Source of the DNA: Clostridia bacterium
GTDB lineage: Bacteria > Bacillota > Clostridia > Oscillospirales > Acutalibacteraceae
Length of the DNA stretch: 37,624 nucleotides
Direction: 5' to 3'
Assembly (NCBI GenBank): GCA_017560255.1
Contig: JAFYOI010000016.1
Coordinates: 1-37,624 of the forward strand
The notes under the pieces were generated by a model that was given only the letters and a program-made list of their open reading frames with translations, had not been told where the DNA came from and did no database searches. Positions 7,261-17,278 of the stretch are shown one piece after another. The number at the start of each line of letters is the position of its first letter. The first letter of the stretch is position 1. Position numbers and translations under genes: made by a program.

Positions 7261-7306
7261 AACTTGCCCTGCATCTGCCGTAATGCAGGGCGAAAAAAAC
7301 AGCCCT
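7261..7306 (-). promoter_or_regulatory. Leader hairpin, terminator-like, ahead of the cassette
   Basis: On the minus strand a perfect 9-bp stem GCCCTGCAT/ATGCAGGGC (7266-7274 with 7283-7291) is followed by AAGTTTTTGG and then the GGAGGTG ribosome site of the first gene. An upstream AGGGC (7302-7306) could instead pair with the first GCCCT of the stem, a simple two-state arrangement. It may be an attenuator, or the terminator of genes that once lay upstream. Apart from the two opposing promoters, the 7247-7562 gap holds nothing else obvious. Confidence 0.5.
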
Positions 7307-7308
7307 AC

Positions 7309-7336
7309 TTAATAGCGTAACTATGGGGTTTGGCAA
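7309..7336 (-). promoter_or_regulatory. Possible promoter of the phage-like cassette
   Basis: Reading leftward, TTGCCA (7331-7336) and TATTAA (7309-7314) are spaced by 16 nt. The match is modest, but it is the best promoter candidate ahead of the cassette, and the leader hairpin lies just downstream. Confidence 0.35.
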
Positions 7337-7441
7337 CCTGAAAAGGTTTACTTTTGCGTAAAAAAATAAAAATTGTACGGATTGTAGAAGTTTGCTTCGT
7401 TTTTTTGTGAACTTTTTTCGGGAAGTGAATTCAAAAATCTA

Positions 7442-7470
7442 TTGAAATTTTCCTCGTCTGGTGATATAAT
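7442..7470 (+). promoter_or_regulatory. Strong promoter with extended -10 for the 7563 gene
   Basis: TTGAAA (7442-7447), a 17-nt spacer and TATAAT (7465-7470) preceded by TGA (extended -10). The predicted leader of about 85 nt contains CGGAG/CTCCG and GGGG-CATTAT-CCCC mini-hairpins before the ribosome site GGAAGGAG. Confidence 0.75.
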
Positions 7471-7562
7471 CAATTCACAAGTTATGTATTCGGAGTTATG
7501 TCCCTCCGTTACCTAACAAAAAATTACTTGGGGCATTATCCCCACGGAAGGAGCACGACATC

Positions 7563-8390
7563 ATGTCAAAGAAAATTTTATCAGTAATCATCGCTTTGGT
7601 TGTTGTTATCGCAACATTCATTCCGATGACCGCTTCCGCTGCAGTAGTAACTCCGGTAGCAGATCCGTCCCAATTCCACTCAGTTCAAGATGGCTGGTAC
7701 ATTGCAAGCAATGGCGGTTTCAAGTTCAACATTGGCGAATGGAAATTCTATGGCGCTTACGGCCTTGCAATCGCTGAGTCTACGATAACAGTTCCGACAA
7801 ACGTTTGCGCAATAAACGTTTACGCTGCTGACAGTGAGGAAGTTTTTGAGAACAAGACAAAGGCTGACTTTGAGACCGTTCTTGGCGAATCAATCATCAC
7901 TTTCACAAAGACAACAGTTGGTAACGCTAGATACACAATGTACTACGCTGAGACAGCAACCTATGAGAACTACGTTTTCCAGGCTAGCGGTCACAAGTAC
8001 TTCATCAACTTCATCCACGGTGCTGGTGAGAAGGCTGATCTTCAGGCTTTCGCTAAGGGTGTAATGGATTCAATCGTTATCGCTGACGATCTTCCGGAGC
8101 CCATCAAATACGACCTTATCTACGTTGTAGACGGCGTTGAGTATGCAAGAGAGGCTTACGAAGAGGGCGAAGCAATTACTCCCATCGCTGCTCCCACAAA
8201 GGACGGCTACACATTCAGCGGCTGGAGCGAGATTCCGGAAGTAATGCCCGCTGAGACAGTTACAATCACAGGTGAGTTTACACAGGCTCCTCCCACAGGC
8301 GACAGCACAATTCTTGCTGTTGCAGGCGCTGCTGCTGTTCTCGCATTTGTAGTTCTCGTTGCTTCCAAGAAAAGAGCAACTGCAAGATAA
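7563..8390 (+). CDS. Secreted surface protein with InlB-type repeat and C-terminal anchor
   Basis: A 275-residue protein. Residues 1-~26 are a signal peptide (hydrophobic core then TASAAV). A ~150-residue beta-rich domain that I do not recognise follows. At about 178-237 there is one InlB B-repeat-like unit, ending GYTFSGWSEIPEVMPAETV. The C-terminus has APPTGDST, a hydrophobic stretch and KKRATAR, which looks like a variant of the LPxTG sorting signal, or otherwise a membrane anchor. The strong promoter, good ribosome site and regular codon choice suggest high expression. It is monocistronic: its own promoter is upstream and a terminator follows at 8408. A role in surface adhesion is plausible but inferred. 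Confidence 0.8.
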   Translation: MSKKILSVIIALVVVIATFIPMTASAAVVTPVADPSQFHSVQDGWYIASNGGFKFNIGEWKFYGAYGLAIAESTITVPTNVCAINVYAADSEEVFENKTKADFETVLGESIITFTKTTVGNARYTMYYAETATYENYVFQASGHKYFINFIHGAGEKADLQAFAKGVMDSIVIADDLPEPIKYDLIYVVDGVEYAREAYEEGEAITPIAAPTKDGYTFSGWSEIPEVMPAETVTITGEFTQAPPTGDSTILAVAGAAAVLAFVVLVASKKRATAR

Positions 8391-8407
8391 TTAAACGTTA
8401 AATAATT

Positions 8408-8451
8408 TTTGGCAGAAACTTTCCTTTGGTCAGTTTCTGCCAAATTTTTTT
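8408..8451 (+). terminator. Intrinsic terminator after the surface protein
   Basis: GGCAGAAACT (8411-8420) pairs with AGTTTCTGCC (8432-8441), extended by TTT/AAA, and is followed by a run of seven Ts. Confidence 0.9.
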
Positions 8452-8508
8452 GCAAAAAATCAATTGGTTTATGCAAAACTTAAAATTGTAAATTTTTTCG
8501 CTTTTATA

Positions 8509-8537
8509 TTGAAAAAAAGGGTGAATTATAATATAAT
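8509..8537 (+). promoter_or_regulatory. Sigma-A promoter for the Na/Pi cotransporter
   Basis: TTGAAA (8509-8514), a 17-nt spacer and TATAAT (8532-8537). A second overlapping TATAAT lies at 8527-8532. Confidence 0.65.
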
Positions 8538-8597
8538 ATCGAGTGTTGAAATTAAATAAAAAAGATGTATGAACAACACTTCGAAAGGATAGGTTTT

Positions 8598-10355
8598 ATG
8601 GGAGAATTTAATATTTTTTCAATAATAACCCTTTTTGGTGGACTTGCGTTTTTTCTTTACGGAATGAACGTTATGTCCTCCGGTCTTGAAAGATTGGCGG
8701 GCGGTAAACTTGAAGGTCTGCTCAAAAAAATGACCTCTAATCCGCTTAAAAGTCTGTTGCTCGGTGCAGGTATTACCGCCGCTATTCAGTCGTCCTCGGC
8801 TGTAACGGTTATGCTCGTCGGCCTGGTAAACTCCGGAATTATGGGCATCGGTCAGACGATCGGTGTTATTATGGGCTCCAATGTAGGTACAACCGTAACG
8901 GCGTGGATTCTTTCCTTGACGGGTATCGACGGAAAGAACGTTTTTGTCCAGTTGCTCAAACCCGAGAATTTTTCTTTGATTTTCGCCTTGATTGGTATTG
9001 GTATGTATATGATGGCCAAGTCCAACAAGAAGAAAGATATAGGCACAATTTTGCTTGGTTTTGCCGTTCTTATGTTCGGTATGGAACTTATGAGCGGTGC
9101 GGTTGAGCCGCTTAAGGATTCTCCCGTATTCAAAGAAATGATGACCGCGTTCAGCAACCCCATTCTTGGTGTGCTTGTCGGCTTGGTTATTACCGCTGTT
9201 ATTCAGAGTTCTTCCGCATCCGTCGGTATTTTGCAGGCAATTGCGCGTACAGGCGGCGTAACTTATTCAATGGCTATCCCGATTATTATGGGACAAAATA
9301 TCGGTACTTGTGTGACCGCGCTTATTTCAAGTATCGGTGTAAGCCGTAACGCTAAAAAGGTAGCAGTTGTTCATATCACTTTCAATATTATCGGTACAGT
9401 TGTATTCCTCAGCGTTTACTGTATTCTCAATGCATTCCTCAACTTTGCTTTCGCAGATCAGTCCATCGGTGTTGTCGGAATCGCGCTTATTCACACAATC
9501 TTTAACGTTGCTGCAACGCTTATGTTGTTGCCGTTTACAAAGCAACTTGAAAAGTTCGCAAACTTTGTTCTCAGAGATAAGAAAACAAGCGGTGATGAGG
9601 CAGAAGAATTCCTTGATTCCCGTCTTTTGAATACTCCGTCCGTTGCTATTGCTGAGTGTGAGGTAATGGCTAACAAAATGGCTGACGTTGCACTTGATAC
9701 TTTGAAGATGGCAATCGCTACAGTAAGAAAGTACAAGCCCGAAAATGCCGAAAAGATTCTGGCTTTTGAAGAAAGGCTTGATAAATACGAGGATATGCTC
9801 GGCACCTATCTTGTAAAGATGTCCACGAGAACAGTTTCCGATACGGACTCAAAGAAAATGTCCCGAATTCTTCATTCTATTGATGATTTTGAGCGTATGG
9901 GTGATCACGCTGTAAATATCCTTAGTGCTGCACAGGAAATCAACGAAAAGGGAATTGAGTTTTCCAAGCAGGCACAGAAAGAAATCGGAACTCTTGCTGA
10001 TGCACTTGAGGAGATTTTGGAAATCACAATTAAAGCGTATACAGAGAACGATTCGGAGTTGGCAGTAAAAGTAGAACCGCTTGAACAGGTAATTGACGAT
10101 CTTGTTGACGTTATCAAAGCGGGCCATATCAAGCGTTTGGGTGCGGGTGCTTGTACGATTGAGATGGGCTTTGTTCTCTCCGACTTGCTCAATAACTACG
10201 AACGTGTATCCGACCACTGTTCAAACGTTGCATTGTCGATTATTCAGGGTGATTATAAAAACTTCGATGCTCACCAGTATATTCATGACGTTAAGTATAA
10301 TAACGATGAGTTTACAAAATGGTATGAGAAATATACTGAGAAGTACAGTGTGTAG
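8598..10355 (+). CDS. Na+/phosphate cotransporter (NptA family) with PhoU-like tail
   Basis: An integral membrane protein predicted to import phosphate with sodium. I choose ATG 8598 (MGEFNIF, 585 residues) over an in-frame ATG 33 nt upstream because AAAGGAT lies at the right distance. The membrane part (~1-330) has the two inverted Na/Pi repeats with their signature QSSS loops: QSSSAVTVMLVGLVNSG followed by GSNVGTTVTAW, and QSSSASVGILQ followed by GQNIGTCVTAL. Residues ~350-585 are helical with two PhoU-like bundles (DDFERMGDHAVNI and NYERVSDHCSNVA, each containing the E/DR..DH motif). Length and order are normal for the family. It is transcribed alone, between its own promoter and the terminator at 10381. 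Confidence 0.93.
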   Translation: MGEFNIFSIITLFGGLAFFLYGMNVMSSGLERLAGGKLEGLLKKMTSNPLKSLLLGAGITAAIQSSSAVTVMLVGLVNSGIMGIGQTIGVIMGSNVGTTVTAWILSLTGIDGKNVFVQLLKPENFSLIFALIGIGMYMMAKSNKKKDIGTILLGFAVLMFGMELMSGAVEPLKDSPVFKEMMTAFSNPILGVLVGLVITAVIQSSSASVGILQAIARTGGVTYSMAIPIIMGQNIGTCVTALISSIGVSRNAKKVAVVHITFNIIGTVVFLSVYCILNAFLNFAFADQSIGVVGIALIHTIFNVAATLMLLPFTKQLEKFANFVLRDKKTSGDEAEEFLDSRLLNTPSVAIAECEVMANKMADVALDTLKMAIATVRKYKPENAEKILAFEERLDKYEDMLGTYLVKMSTRTVSDTDSKKMSRILHSIDDFERMGDHAVNILSAAQEINEKGIEFSKQAQKEIGTLADALEEILEITIKAYTENDSELAVKVEPLEQVIDDLVDVIKAGHIKRLGAGACTIEMGFVLSDLLNNYERVSDHCSNVALSIIQGDYKNFDAHQYIHDVKYNNDEFTKWYEKYTEKYSV

Positions 10356-10380
10356 TTTATAAAATAAAATAGTTAATTTA

Positions 10381-10424
10381 AAAATTCCGCCTTCATTAGC
10401 GAGGGCGGAATTTTATAATTTTTG
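10381..10424 (+). terminator. Intrinsic terminator after the Na/Pi cotransporter
   Basis: AAAATTCCGCC (10381-10391) pairs with GGCGGAATTTT (10404-10414), followed by ATAATTTTT. Confidence 0.88.
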
Positions 10425-10427
10425 GTA

Positions 10428-10456
10428 TTGACAACGCATTTATAATCAAGTATAAT
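10428..10456 (+). promoter_or_regulatory. Consensus promoter of the tRNA pair
   Basis: Perfect TTGACA (10428-10433), a 17-nt spacer and perfect TATAAT (10451-10456), about 15 bp before the first tRNA. This is the best match to consensus in the window, as expected for stable RNA. Confidence 0.85.
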
Positions 10457-10471
10457 AATAAGGCTTGATAT

Positions 10472-10548
10472 GGGCCATTAGCTCAGTTGGTTAGAGCAAC
10501 CGGCTCATAACCGGTTGGTCCGGGGTTCGAGTCCCTGATGGCCCACCA
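10472..10548 (+). tRNA. tRNA with CAU anticodon (Met elongator or Ile2)
   Basis: A complete cloverleaf with encoded CCA: acceptor GGGCCAT/ATGGCCC, D-arm GCTC...GAGC, anticodon stem ACCGG/CCGGT with loop CTCATAA, T-arm with TTCGAGT. The CAU anticodon can mean elongator Met or the lysidine-modified Ile2. It is not initiator-like, because the anticodon stem lacks the three G-C pairs. I cannot separate Met from Ile2 by eye. Confidence 0.95.
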
Positions 10549-10562
10549 TTAAATTTTAATAT

Positions 10563-10638
10563 AGGGGTATAGCTCAGTTGGTAGAGCAGCGGTCTCCAAA
10601 ACCGCGTGTCGAGGGTTCAAGTCCTTCTGCCCCTGCCA
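10563..10638 (+). tRNA. tRNA-Trp (CCA anticodon)
   Basis: A complete cloverleaf: acceptor AGGGGTA/TGCCCCT, D-arm AGCTC...GAGC, anticodon stem GCGGT/ACCGC with loop CTCCAAA, T-loop TTCAAGT and 3' GCCA encoded. It is co-transcribed with the CAU tRNA 14 bp upstream. Confidence 0.96.
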
Positions 10639-10707
10639 AAAACAAAAAGCACACCAGACGGTGTGCTTTTTTGTTTTTGATTAGAGATAAGAGAAGGACT
10701 TGAACCC
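10613..10707. repeat. 16-bp inverted repeat of the tRNA-Trp T-arm
   Basis: GGGTTCAAGTCCTTCT (10613-10628, in the T-arm and acceptor of tRNA-Trp) recurs exactly as its reverse complement at 10692-10707, just beyond the tRNA terminator and touching the stop codon of the NERD gene. It looks like an inverted tRNA 3' fragment. Confidence 0.8.
10644..10675 (+). terminator. Intrinsic terminator of the tRNA operon
   Basis: AAAAAGCACACC (10644-10655), loop AGAC, GGTGTGCTTTTT (10660-10671) and further Ts. The A-run on the left makes it potentially bidirectional, so it could also stop the minus-strand NERD gene. Confidence 0.9.
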
Positions 10708-10710
10708 TTG

Positions 10711-11556
10711 CTACTTCCCCCTGCCTAAATCTATAAGATCCAGTTTACAAAGTGCATATTTCTTGTACTTGCCGTTGTTCCACACGCGGAGTTTCAAATT
10801 TTCCTGTTTGATTCGTCTGTAACTGCCGTCGGTTAATTCTATCTTTAAATCATCGTACGACGTATGGTGGCTAACCTTGATACGCGCAATATCTTTCCGT
10901 GATATTTCACCCTGACTTGTTTTGAATTTCAAGGATTCGCCCATAATCACGCCCTGCATCGTTCTGCCTTTTTTGAGTGAATACAATGTGTCGGCGCAAA
11001 TGCATCTGTTGAAAAACATCTCCGCGTTGGAGGATTCTTCACCACTGTGTATGATATAGGTTGCCAGTTTTTCGATATTGCAAAACCAAGCAATATCGCT
11101 TTCTGCGTCAACGCTGTCGGCTGAATCAAAAAACACAACCGCATTAACCCACGCCTGTATGGGTATCTGCTTGCGTAAAAGAAATATCGAACGGTTGATT
11201 TGCTTGAACGGTGATTTGAGTTTCTTGGAGTGAACTTCGCCCGTCCATCTGTCCGTTTTGCTTTGCACGAAGGCGTTTTTGCGCTCGGTAATCATGCCTT
11301 TCCAGTTCTTGACCTCAACGGCAAAAACCTTGTTTTTATATAGAACAAGGCAGTCAATTTCGGCGTTTCCATCAACGGTGCTTATGACGACGTTCTTTTT
11401 TACCTTGCATTGCGGCAATTCTTTTTTTATCAAGGCGGTAAAATTGTTTTCGCCGAGGTTCCCGTAGTCCTTCGCCTGCGAAGTGGAGGGGAGGGATCTG
11501 CCAAATTTCCGCAGGATAATTATTTTGATTTTATGAAAGAATTTTCTGAAAATCAT
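10711..11556 (-). CDS. NERD-domain (nuclease-related) protein
   Basis: A 281-residue protein. The first ~25 residues are basic and partly hydrophobic (FRKFFHKIKIIILRKFG), possibly a membrane-proximal or nucleic-acid-contacting segment. Residues ~30-150 carry the NERD pattern: GNLGENNF, then EIDCLVL and FAVEVKNWKG, matching the D-(x)n-ExK core of restriction-like nucleases (Asp near 69, Glu near 81, Lys near 83). The C-terminal ~100 residues are beta-rich and basic and are not identified. NERD proteins occur in stress, DNA-processing and defence contexts, but none has a firm general role and no partner gene is adjacent. The gene has its own promoter (11589-11617) and faces the tRNA operon. Confidence 0.85.
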   Translation of the reverse strand: MIFRKFFHKIKIIILRKFGRSLPSTSQAKDYGNLGENNFTALIKKELPQCKVKKNVVISTVDGNAEIDCLVLYKNKVFAVEVKNWKGMITERKNAFVQSKTDRWTGEVHSKKLKSPFKQINRSIFLLRKQIPIQAWVNAVVFFDSADSVDAESDIAWFCNIEKLATYIIHSGEESSNAEMFFNRCICADTLYSLKKGRTMQGVIMGESLKFKTSQGEISRKDIARIKVSHHTSYDDLKIELTDGSYRRIKQENLKLRVWNNGKYKKYALCKLDLIDLGRGK

Positions 11557-11588
11557 TATTGTCCCACCTTGCCCTTTCGTTACGGAAA

Positions 11589-11617
11589 ATTATACCATAA
11601 TATGACTACTGTTTCAA
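11589..11617 (-). promoter_or_regulatory. Promoter for the NERD gene
   Basis: Reading leftward: TTGAAA (11612-11617), 17 nt, TATAAT (11589-11594). The -35 overlaps the T-tract of the groEL terminator. Confidence 0.65.
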
Positions 11618-11660
11618 TAAAAAACTCGGCTCTGCGGTTATGCAAAGCCGAGTTGATTTT
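11613..11660 (-). terminator. Intrinsic terminator after groEL
   Basis: On the minus strand, AACTCGGCT and AGCCGAGTT (11646-11654 with 11623-11631) enclose a 14-nt loop, followed by TTTTATTG. It lies 19-66 nt after the groEL stop. Confidence 0.85.
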
Positions 11661-11678
11661 TTATTTATCGGAAGAATA

Positions 11679-13316
<1,638 letters not shown>

Positions 13317-13334
13317 TCAAAAATCCTCCTATAA

Positions 13335-13619
13335 TTATTCTACAACTGCCAGGATGTCAGCCTGACGGACGATGGTGTATTCATCCTTGTCAAGTTTAAC
13401 CTCTGTGCCTGCGTATTTACCGATGATTACGCGGTCGCCTACCTTAACCTGCATTACAATCTCTTTGCCGTCCACAATTCCGCCGGGTCCTACTGCAACA
13501 ACCTGTGCAACCTGCGGTTTCTCCTGAGCAGCGGAAGCGATGATAAGACCGCTTTTTGTGGTCTCCTCAACCTCTGTCTGTTTGAGAACAACTCTGTCCA
13601 AAAGTGGTTTAATCGTCAT
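13335..13619 (-). CDS. groS: Co-chaperonin GroES (10 kDa)
   Basis: A 94-residue lid of the GroEL cage. The start is at 13619 (MTIKPLLDRVVL), preceded by AAGGAGG; the longer open frame upstream would run through the CIRCE operator and is rejected. A GroES mobile loop is recognisable (EVEETTKSGLIIASAAQEKPQ, residues ~17-37), as is the roof region. It is the first gene of the groESL operon, downstream of clpC on the same strand but with its own promoter. Confidence 0.98.
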   Translation of the reverse strand: MTIKPLLDRVVLKQTEVEETTKSGLIIASAAQEKPQVAQVVAVGPGGIVDGKEIVMQVKVGDRVIIGKYAGTEVKLDKDEYTIVRQADILAVVE

Positions 13620-13663
13620 TTTGAAAATCCTCCTTATATGTTTTAGAAATTTTTGACAAATAA

Positions 13664-13690
13664 TTAGCACTCGTTGGCATAGAGTGCTAA
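13664..13690. promoter_or_regulatory. CIRCE operator (HrcA binding site)
   Basis: A perfect CIRCE: TTAGCACTC, 9 nt, GAGTGCTAA. The dyad extends by two more base pairs (AA/TT). It lies between the predicted -10 and the groES ribosome site, as in other Bacillota. hrcA itself is not in the window. Confidence 0.97.
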
Positions 13691-13695
13691 TTACT

Positions 13696-13724
13696 ATATT
13701 ATTACAGTTTAAAGAAAAAATCAA
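13696..13724 (-). promoter_or_regulatory. groESL promoter
   Basis: Reading leftward: TTGATT (13719-13724), 17 nt, TAATAT (13696-13701), immediately upstream of CIRCE, so HrcA bound there would cover the start of transcription. Confidence 0.6.
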
Positions 13725-13754
13725 TACTTTTTATGGAAAAAATTACATATCCGT

Positions 13755-16217
13755 TCAACTGTTTTCGCTTGCAACGACAATTTTATACGAATTATCTACA
13801 AAATCACAGATATAATTTTCTCCCGACTTCAGATTTCCTTTGAGGATTTCTTCTGACAGCATATCTTCAATTTCGGATTGAATCGCTCTGCGAAGCGGTC
13901 GCGCACCGTAACTTTCATCAAAACCAACGCTTGCAATCTGCGCTATAACGCTATCGGAGAAAGAGAGGTTAATATCCATCGACTGCGCCCTGGACGACAG
14001 TTCACCGAGCATATTGCGCGCAATTTCCTTAATCTGCACTTCGGTCAGATGGTTGAAAATAATGATATCGTCAATTCTGTTGAGAAACTCGGGACGGAAA
14101 GTCTTTTTAAGTTCGGCATTGATGAGTTCGCGCGTGTGCTTTTGAGTTTGCACTTCACCGTCGTCTGCTGCAAAGCCGAGCCCTCTGCGTTTGTCGGAAA
14201 TGAGTGATGCACCAACGTTTGAAGTCATTATGATAACGGTGTTTTTGAAGTCGACTTTTCGGCCCTGTGCATCGGTCAGTATGCCGTCCTCAAGGATTTG
14301 CAAAAGCATATTGAATACGTCGGGATGAGCCTTTTCAATCTCATCAAAAAGCAGTACGCAGTACGGCTTACGGCGTATTTTCTCCGTCAGTTGTCCGCCC
14401 TCGTCATAGCCTACGTATCCGGGTGGAGAGCCTATCATTTTTGACACTGTGTGTTTTTCCATATATTCGGACATATCAAGGCGTATCATAGCGCTTTCGC
14501 TGCCGAACATTGTCTGTGCCAATGCCTTGCAGACCTCGGTTTTACCAACGCCTGTCGGCCCGAGAAAAATGAATGAACCTGTGGGACGGTTGGGGTTCTT
14601 GAGGCCCACTCTGCCTCTCCTGATTGCCTTTGAGACGGCCTTGACCGCTTCGTCCTGACCGATTATCCTCTTGTGCAGTTGCTCCTCTAAATTGAGTAGT
14701 TTTTCACTTTCTTCCTTAGTAAGTTGTGAAACGGGGACACCTGTCCAACTTGACACGATTTCGGCAATCTCTTGAGCGGTGACTTCACCGTTTGAGCGCG
14801 CCGTGTTTTCTGCCCATTGACCTTTTACGGTTTCAATTTCTTCTTTGAGATGCTTTTCCTCATCGCGCAGTTTTGCCGCTGATTCAAAGTCCTGCAAATT
14901 AACCGCTTCGGATTTTTCTTCCTTTATCTTTTTGAGTTTATCCTCCAACGCCTTGATGTCGGGCGGTGCAGTAACCGCGCGCAGTCTGATTCTTGACCCC
15001 GCCTCGTCAATGAGATCGATTGCCTTGTCGGGTAAAAATCTGTCTGCAATATATCTTGCAGAAAGTTTAACTGCCGCCGTAATTGCCTCATCGGAGATTT
15101 TAACCTTGTGATGAGCCTCGTATTTCGGGCGTAATCCTTTAAGAATTTCAATCGCCTCGTCCTCGGTGGGTTCGCCTACAGTGACGGGTTGGAAACGTCT
15201 TTCAAGCGCGGAATCCTTTTCTATATGCTTTCGATATTCGGAGAGGGTAGTTGCACCAATTACGTGAAGTTCACCTCTTGCAAGCGACGGTTTGAGGATG
15301 TTTGCTGCATCAACCGCACCCTCTGCCGCCCCTGCACCGACAAGAGTGTGAATTTCGTCAATGAAGACAATTATGTCGTCACTGCCCTTGATTTCGTCAA
15401 GGATGTTTTTTATTCTGTCCTCAAAGTCGCCGCGATACTTAGTACCCGCCACCATTCCCGTAAGGTCAAGTGCATAAATTTTCTTGCCCTTGAGGGTTTC
15501 GGGAACTTCACCATGAGCAATTTTTAGCGCAAGCCCCTCTGCTATTGCTGTCTTACCAACGCCGGGTTCACCGATTAAACAGGGGTTGTTTTTAGTGCGA
15601 CGTGAAAGCACCTGAATAACCCTTTCAATTTCATTGTGGCGACCGATTACAGGGTCAATAAGTCCTTGTTTTGCAAGGGTTGTGAGTTCCCTGCCAAATT
15701 TTTCAAGCGTTGGAGTTTTGCCACTTTTACGCGGCTGTTTTATGTTTGTTTGTGGTGGAGTTTCTTCGCCTGCATCCTCTGTGCAAAGCGCCTCCATAAT
15801 GCTCTTCAACACAGCGCTGGGAGTAACTCCGAGTTTCTTGATAAATTTTACAGCGTAACTGTCTCCCTCTTTGATGATTGCGCTGAGCAGATGTTCCGTG
15901 CCTACGTAAGTGTGGCCAAGACGCCGCGCCTCAACAAGTGACATTTCAACGATTCTCTGACAACGTGGAGTAAAATCTTCGTGTGAAAGAGAGGTTTCGT
16001 TGCCGATGCCGATTGCCTGCGTCATAAGGCTTTCAAGTTTTTGCGCGGTAATATCGTACGTTGAGAGGATTTGCGCTGCAACGCCCGTTCCCTCTTTTGC
16101 AAGGCCATATAACACGTGCTCCGAGCCAATGTAGGTGTGTCCCAACTGTTGGGCGATACCTATTGCAAGGTTGAGAGACCTGCTTGCTTTTTCCGTAAAG
16201 CCGTTGAATTTGTACAT
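13755..16217 (-). CDS. clpC: ATP-dependent Clp protease ATPase subunit ClpC
   Basis: An 820-residue AAA+ unfoldase that feeds substrates, including McsB-marked ones, to ClpP. Two Clp-N repeats (~1-145) lead to AAA module 1 with GEPGVGKT (near 217) and [13 protein letters not shown] middle region follows with a UVR-like helical pair ([19 protein letters not shown], ~430-455), which distinguishes ClpC from ClpA/B. AAA module 2 has [10 protein letters not shown] (near 560) and [14 protein letters not shown] ClpP-contact loop cannot be assigned with certainty by eye. It is the last gene of the ctsR operon, 32 bp after mcsB, with no terminator visible before the groESL promoter, so readthrough is possible. 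Confidence 0.97.
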   Translation of the reverse strand: MYKFNGFTEKASRSLNLAIGIAQQLGHTYIGSEHVLYGLAKEGTGVAAQILSTYDITAQKLESLMTQAIGIGNETSLSHEDFTPRCQRIVEMSLVEARRLGHTYVGTEHLLSAIIKEGDSYAVKFIKKLGVTPSAVLKSIMEALCTEDAGEETPPQTNIKQPRKSGKTPTLEKFGRELTTLAKQGLIDPVIGRHNEIERVIQVLSRRTKNNPCLIGEPGVGKTAIAEGLALKIAHGEVPETLKGKKIYALDLTGMVAGTKYRGDFEDRIKNILDEIKGSDDIIVFIDEIHTLVGAGAAEGAVDAANILKPSLARGELHVIGATTLSEYRKHIEKDSALERRFQPVTVGEPTEDEAIEILKGLRPKYEAHHKVKISDEAITAAVKLSARYIADRFLPDKAIDLIDEAGSRIRLRAVTAPPDIKALEDKLKKIKEEKSEAVNLQDFESAAKLRDEEKHLKEEIETVKGQWAENTARSNGEVTAQEIAEIVSSWTGVPVSQLTKEESEKLLNLEEQLHKRIIGQDEAVKAVSKAIRRGRVGLKNPNRPTGSFIFLGPTGVGKTEVCKALAQTMFGSESAMIRLDMSEYMEKHTVSKMIGSPPGYVGYDEGGQLTEKIRRKPYCVLLFDEIEKAHPDVFNMLLQILEDGILTDAQGRKVDFKNTVIIMTSNVGASLISDKRRGLGFAADDGEVQTQKHTRELINAELKKTFRPEFLNRIDDIIIFNHLTEVQIKEIARNMLGELSSRAQSMDINLSFSDSVIAQIASVGFDESYGARPLRRAIQSEIEDMLSEEILKGNLKSGENYICDFVDNSYKIVVASENS

Positions 16218-16249
16218 ATAAATACCATACCTTTCTCAAAACGCTGAAA

Positions 16250-17278
16250 TTATTCAGCACACTTTTTTAAAGTGCTTCGGACAATTCTTGCCCTTAATCT
16301 GTCACGCTCTGCGGCGTAGCGAGCGTTCTGCTCAATAGTTGCCAGAGTGGCGGGCTGGGTTTCAAAAAGCAGTTTGTTTATAAGATTTTTTTCGATGGGA
16401 AACAGTTCCTGAGAAGCACCTATCATAACGAGTGACACAAGTGACATAAACTCACTACTATTGAGAATTCTTGCGTTAGTAAGTATGCCGTAAGCACGCC
16501 ATACGTTGTCTTCGAAGCGCTCGTTTTCCATAAGTTCTCTGCGTGCCGCGCGTTCCTGGTTGATGATTTGCAGGGTTATGGATTTGAGATTCTGGATTGC
16601 ATTTTCTTCGGAAATGCCGAGCGTTACCTGATTGCTGAGTTGGTAAAAATCTCCCTTTGTGTCGCTTCCTTCGCCGTACGCACCCCTGATTGTAAGACCC
16701 AGTTTCGATACCGTGGAAGCGAGACGGTTCATCATTCCGCGCTGTCTTATTGCGGGTAAATGGAGAAGTACCGATGCCCTCATAGCAGTGCCGAGATTGG
16801 TCGGACACTGGGTGAGGTAACCGAGTTCTTCGCTAAAAGCAAATGTGAGTTTTTCGCTGAGTTTGTCGTCAATACCGCTTGCAATCGAGAACGTGGTTTC
16901 AAGGTCAAGACCCGCCCTCATAACTTGCAGTCGGATGTGATCTTCTTCGCCAAGCATAATGCTGACGGAATCGTCATTGGTCACAATCAGACTTTTTCCC
17001 GCTCTGTTGAGCGAGAATTCCGGGCTTGTAATTCTCTTTTCAGCCATTGATACCGCGGCGGTTTGGTCAACCTTTTCCATATCAATAAATCGCAGATTTT
17101 TCTCGGTGTCAATTTCCTTGAAAGCATTGATAATAACGGTGTTAACCTGTTTTTGTTCGCTCGGTGTCAGATAGGCGGGGAAGGGATATTGAGCAAGGTT
17201 TCTGGCAAGCCTTATCCTTGTGCTGACGACTATATCGTTCTGTTCGCCCACCTGAGCGTACCATTTATTGTTATTCAT
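16250..17278 (-). CDS. mcsB: Protein arginine kinase McsB
   Basis: A 342-residue guanido-kinase-fold enzyme that phosphorylates arginine residues, marking proteins for ClpCP degradation and inactivating CtsR. STRIRLARNL near the N-terminus, CPTNLGTAMRAS with the catalytic Cys, and RGAYGEGSD are all present. Arg and Glu residues of the ATP-binding loops appear intact. The length is normal. The ATG at 17278 overlaps the end of mcsA by 8 nt and uses a GGGGG ribosome site inside mcsA, indicating translational coupling to its activator. Confidence 0.96.
   Translation of the reverse strand: MNNNKWYAQVGEQNDIVVSTRIRLARNLAQYPFPAYLTPSEQKQVNTVIINAFKEIDTEKNLRFIDMEKVDQTAAVSMAEKRITSPEFSLNRAGKSLIVTNDDSVSIMLGEEDHIRLQVMRAGLDLETTFSIASGIDDKLSEKLTFAFSEELGYLTQCPTNLGTAMRASVLLHLPAIRQRGMMNRLASTVSKLGLTIRGAYGEGSDTKGDFYQLSNQVTLGISEENAIQNLKSITLQIINQERAARRELMENERFEDNVWRAYGILTNARILNSSEFMSLVSLVMIGASQELFPIEKNLINKLLFETQPATLATIEQNARYAAERDRLRARIVRSTLKKCAE

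Noticed and set aside
7471-7562. Riboswitch in the leader of the surface protein gene
   Set aside because: Only short GC mini-hairpins; no known aptamer core seen and no metabolic link to the gene.
10692-10707. attachment site of an integrated element at tRNA-Trp
   Set aside because: The copy is inverted, not direct, and no integrase gene is seen nearby.
13620-13724. Longer GroES start giving 129 residues
   Set aside because: The extension would run through CIRCE and the promoter; ATG 13619 has AAGGAGG and gives the normal N-terminus.
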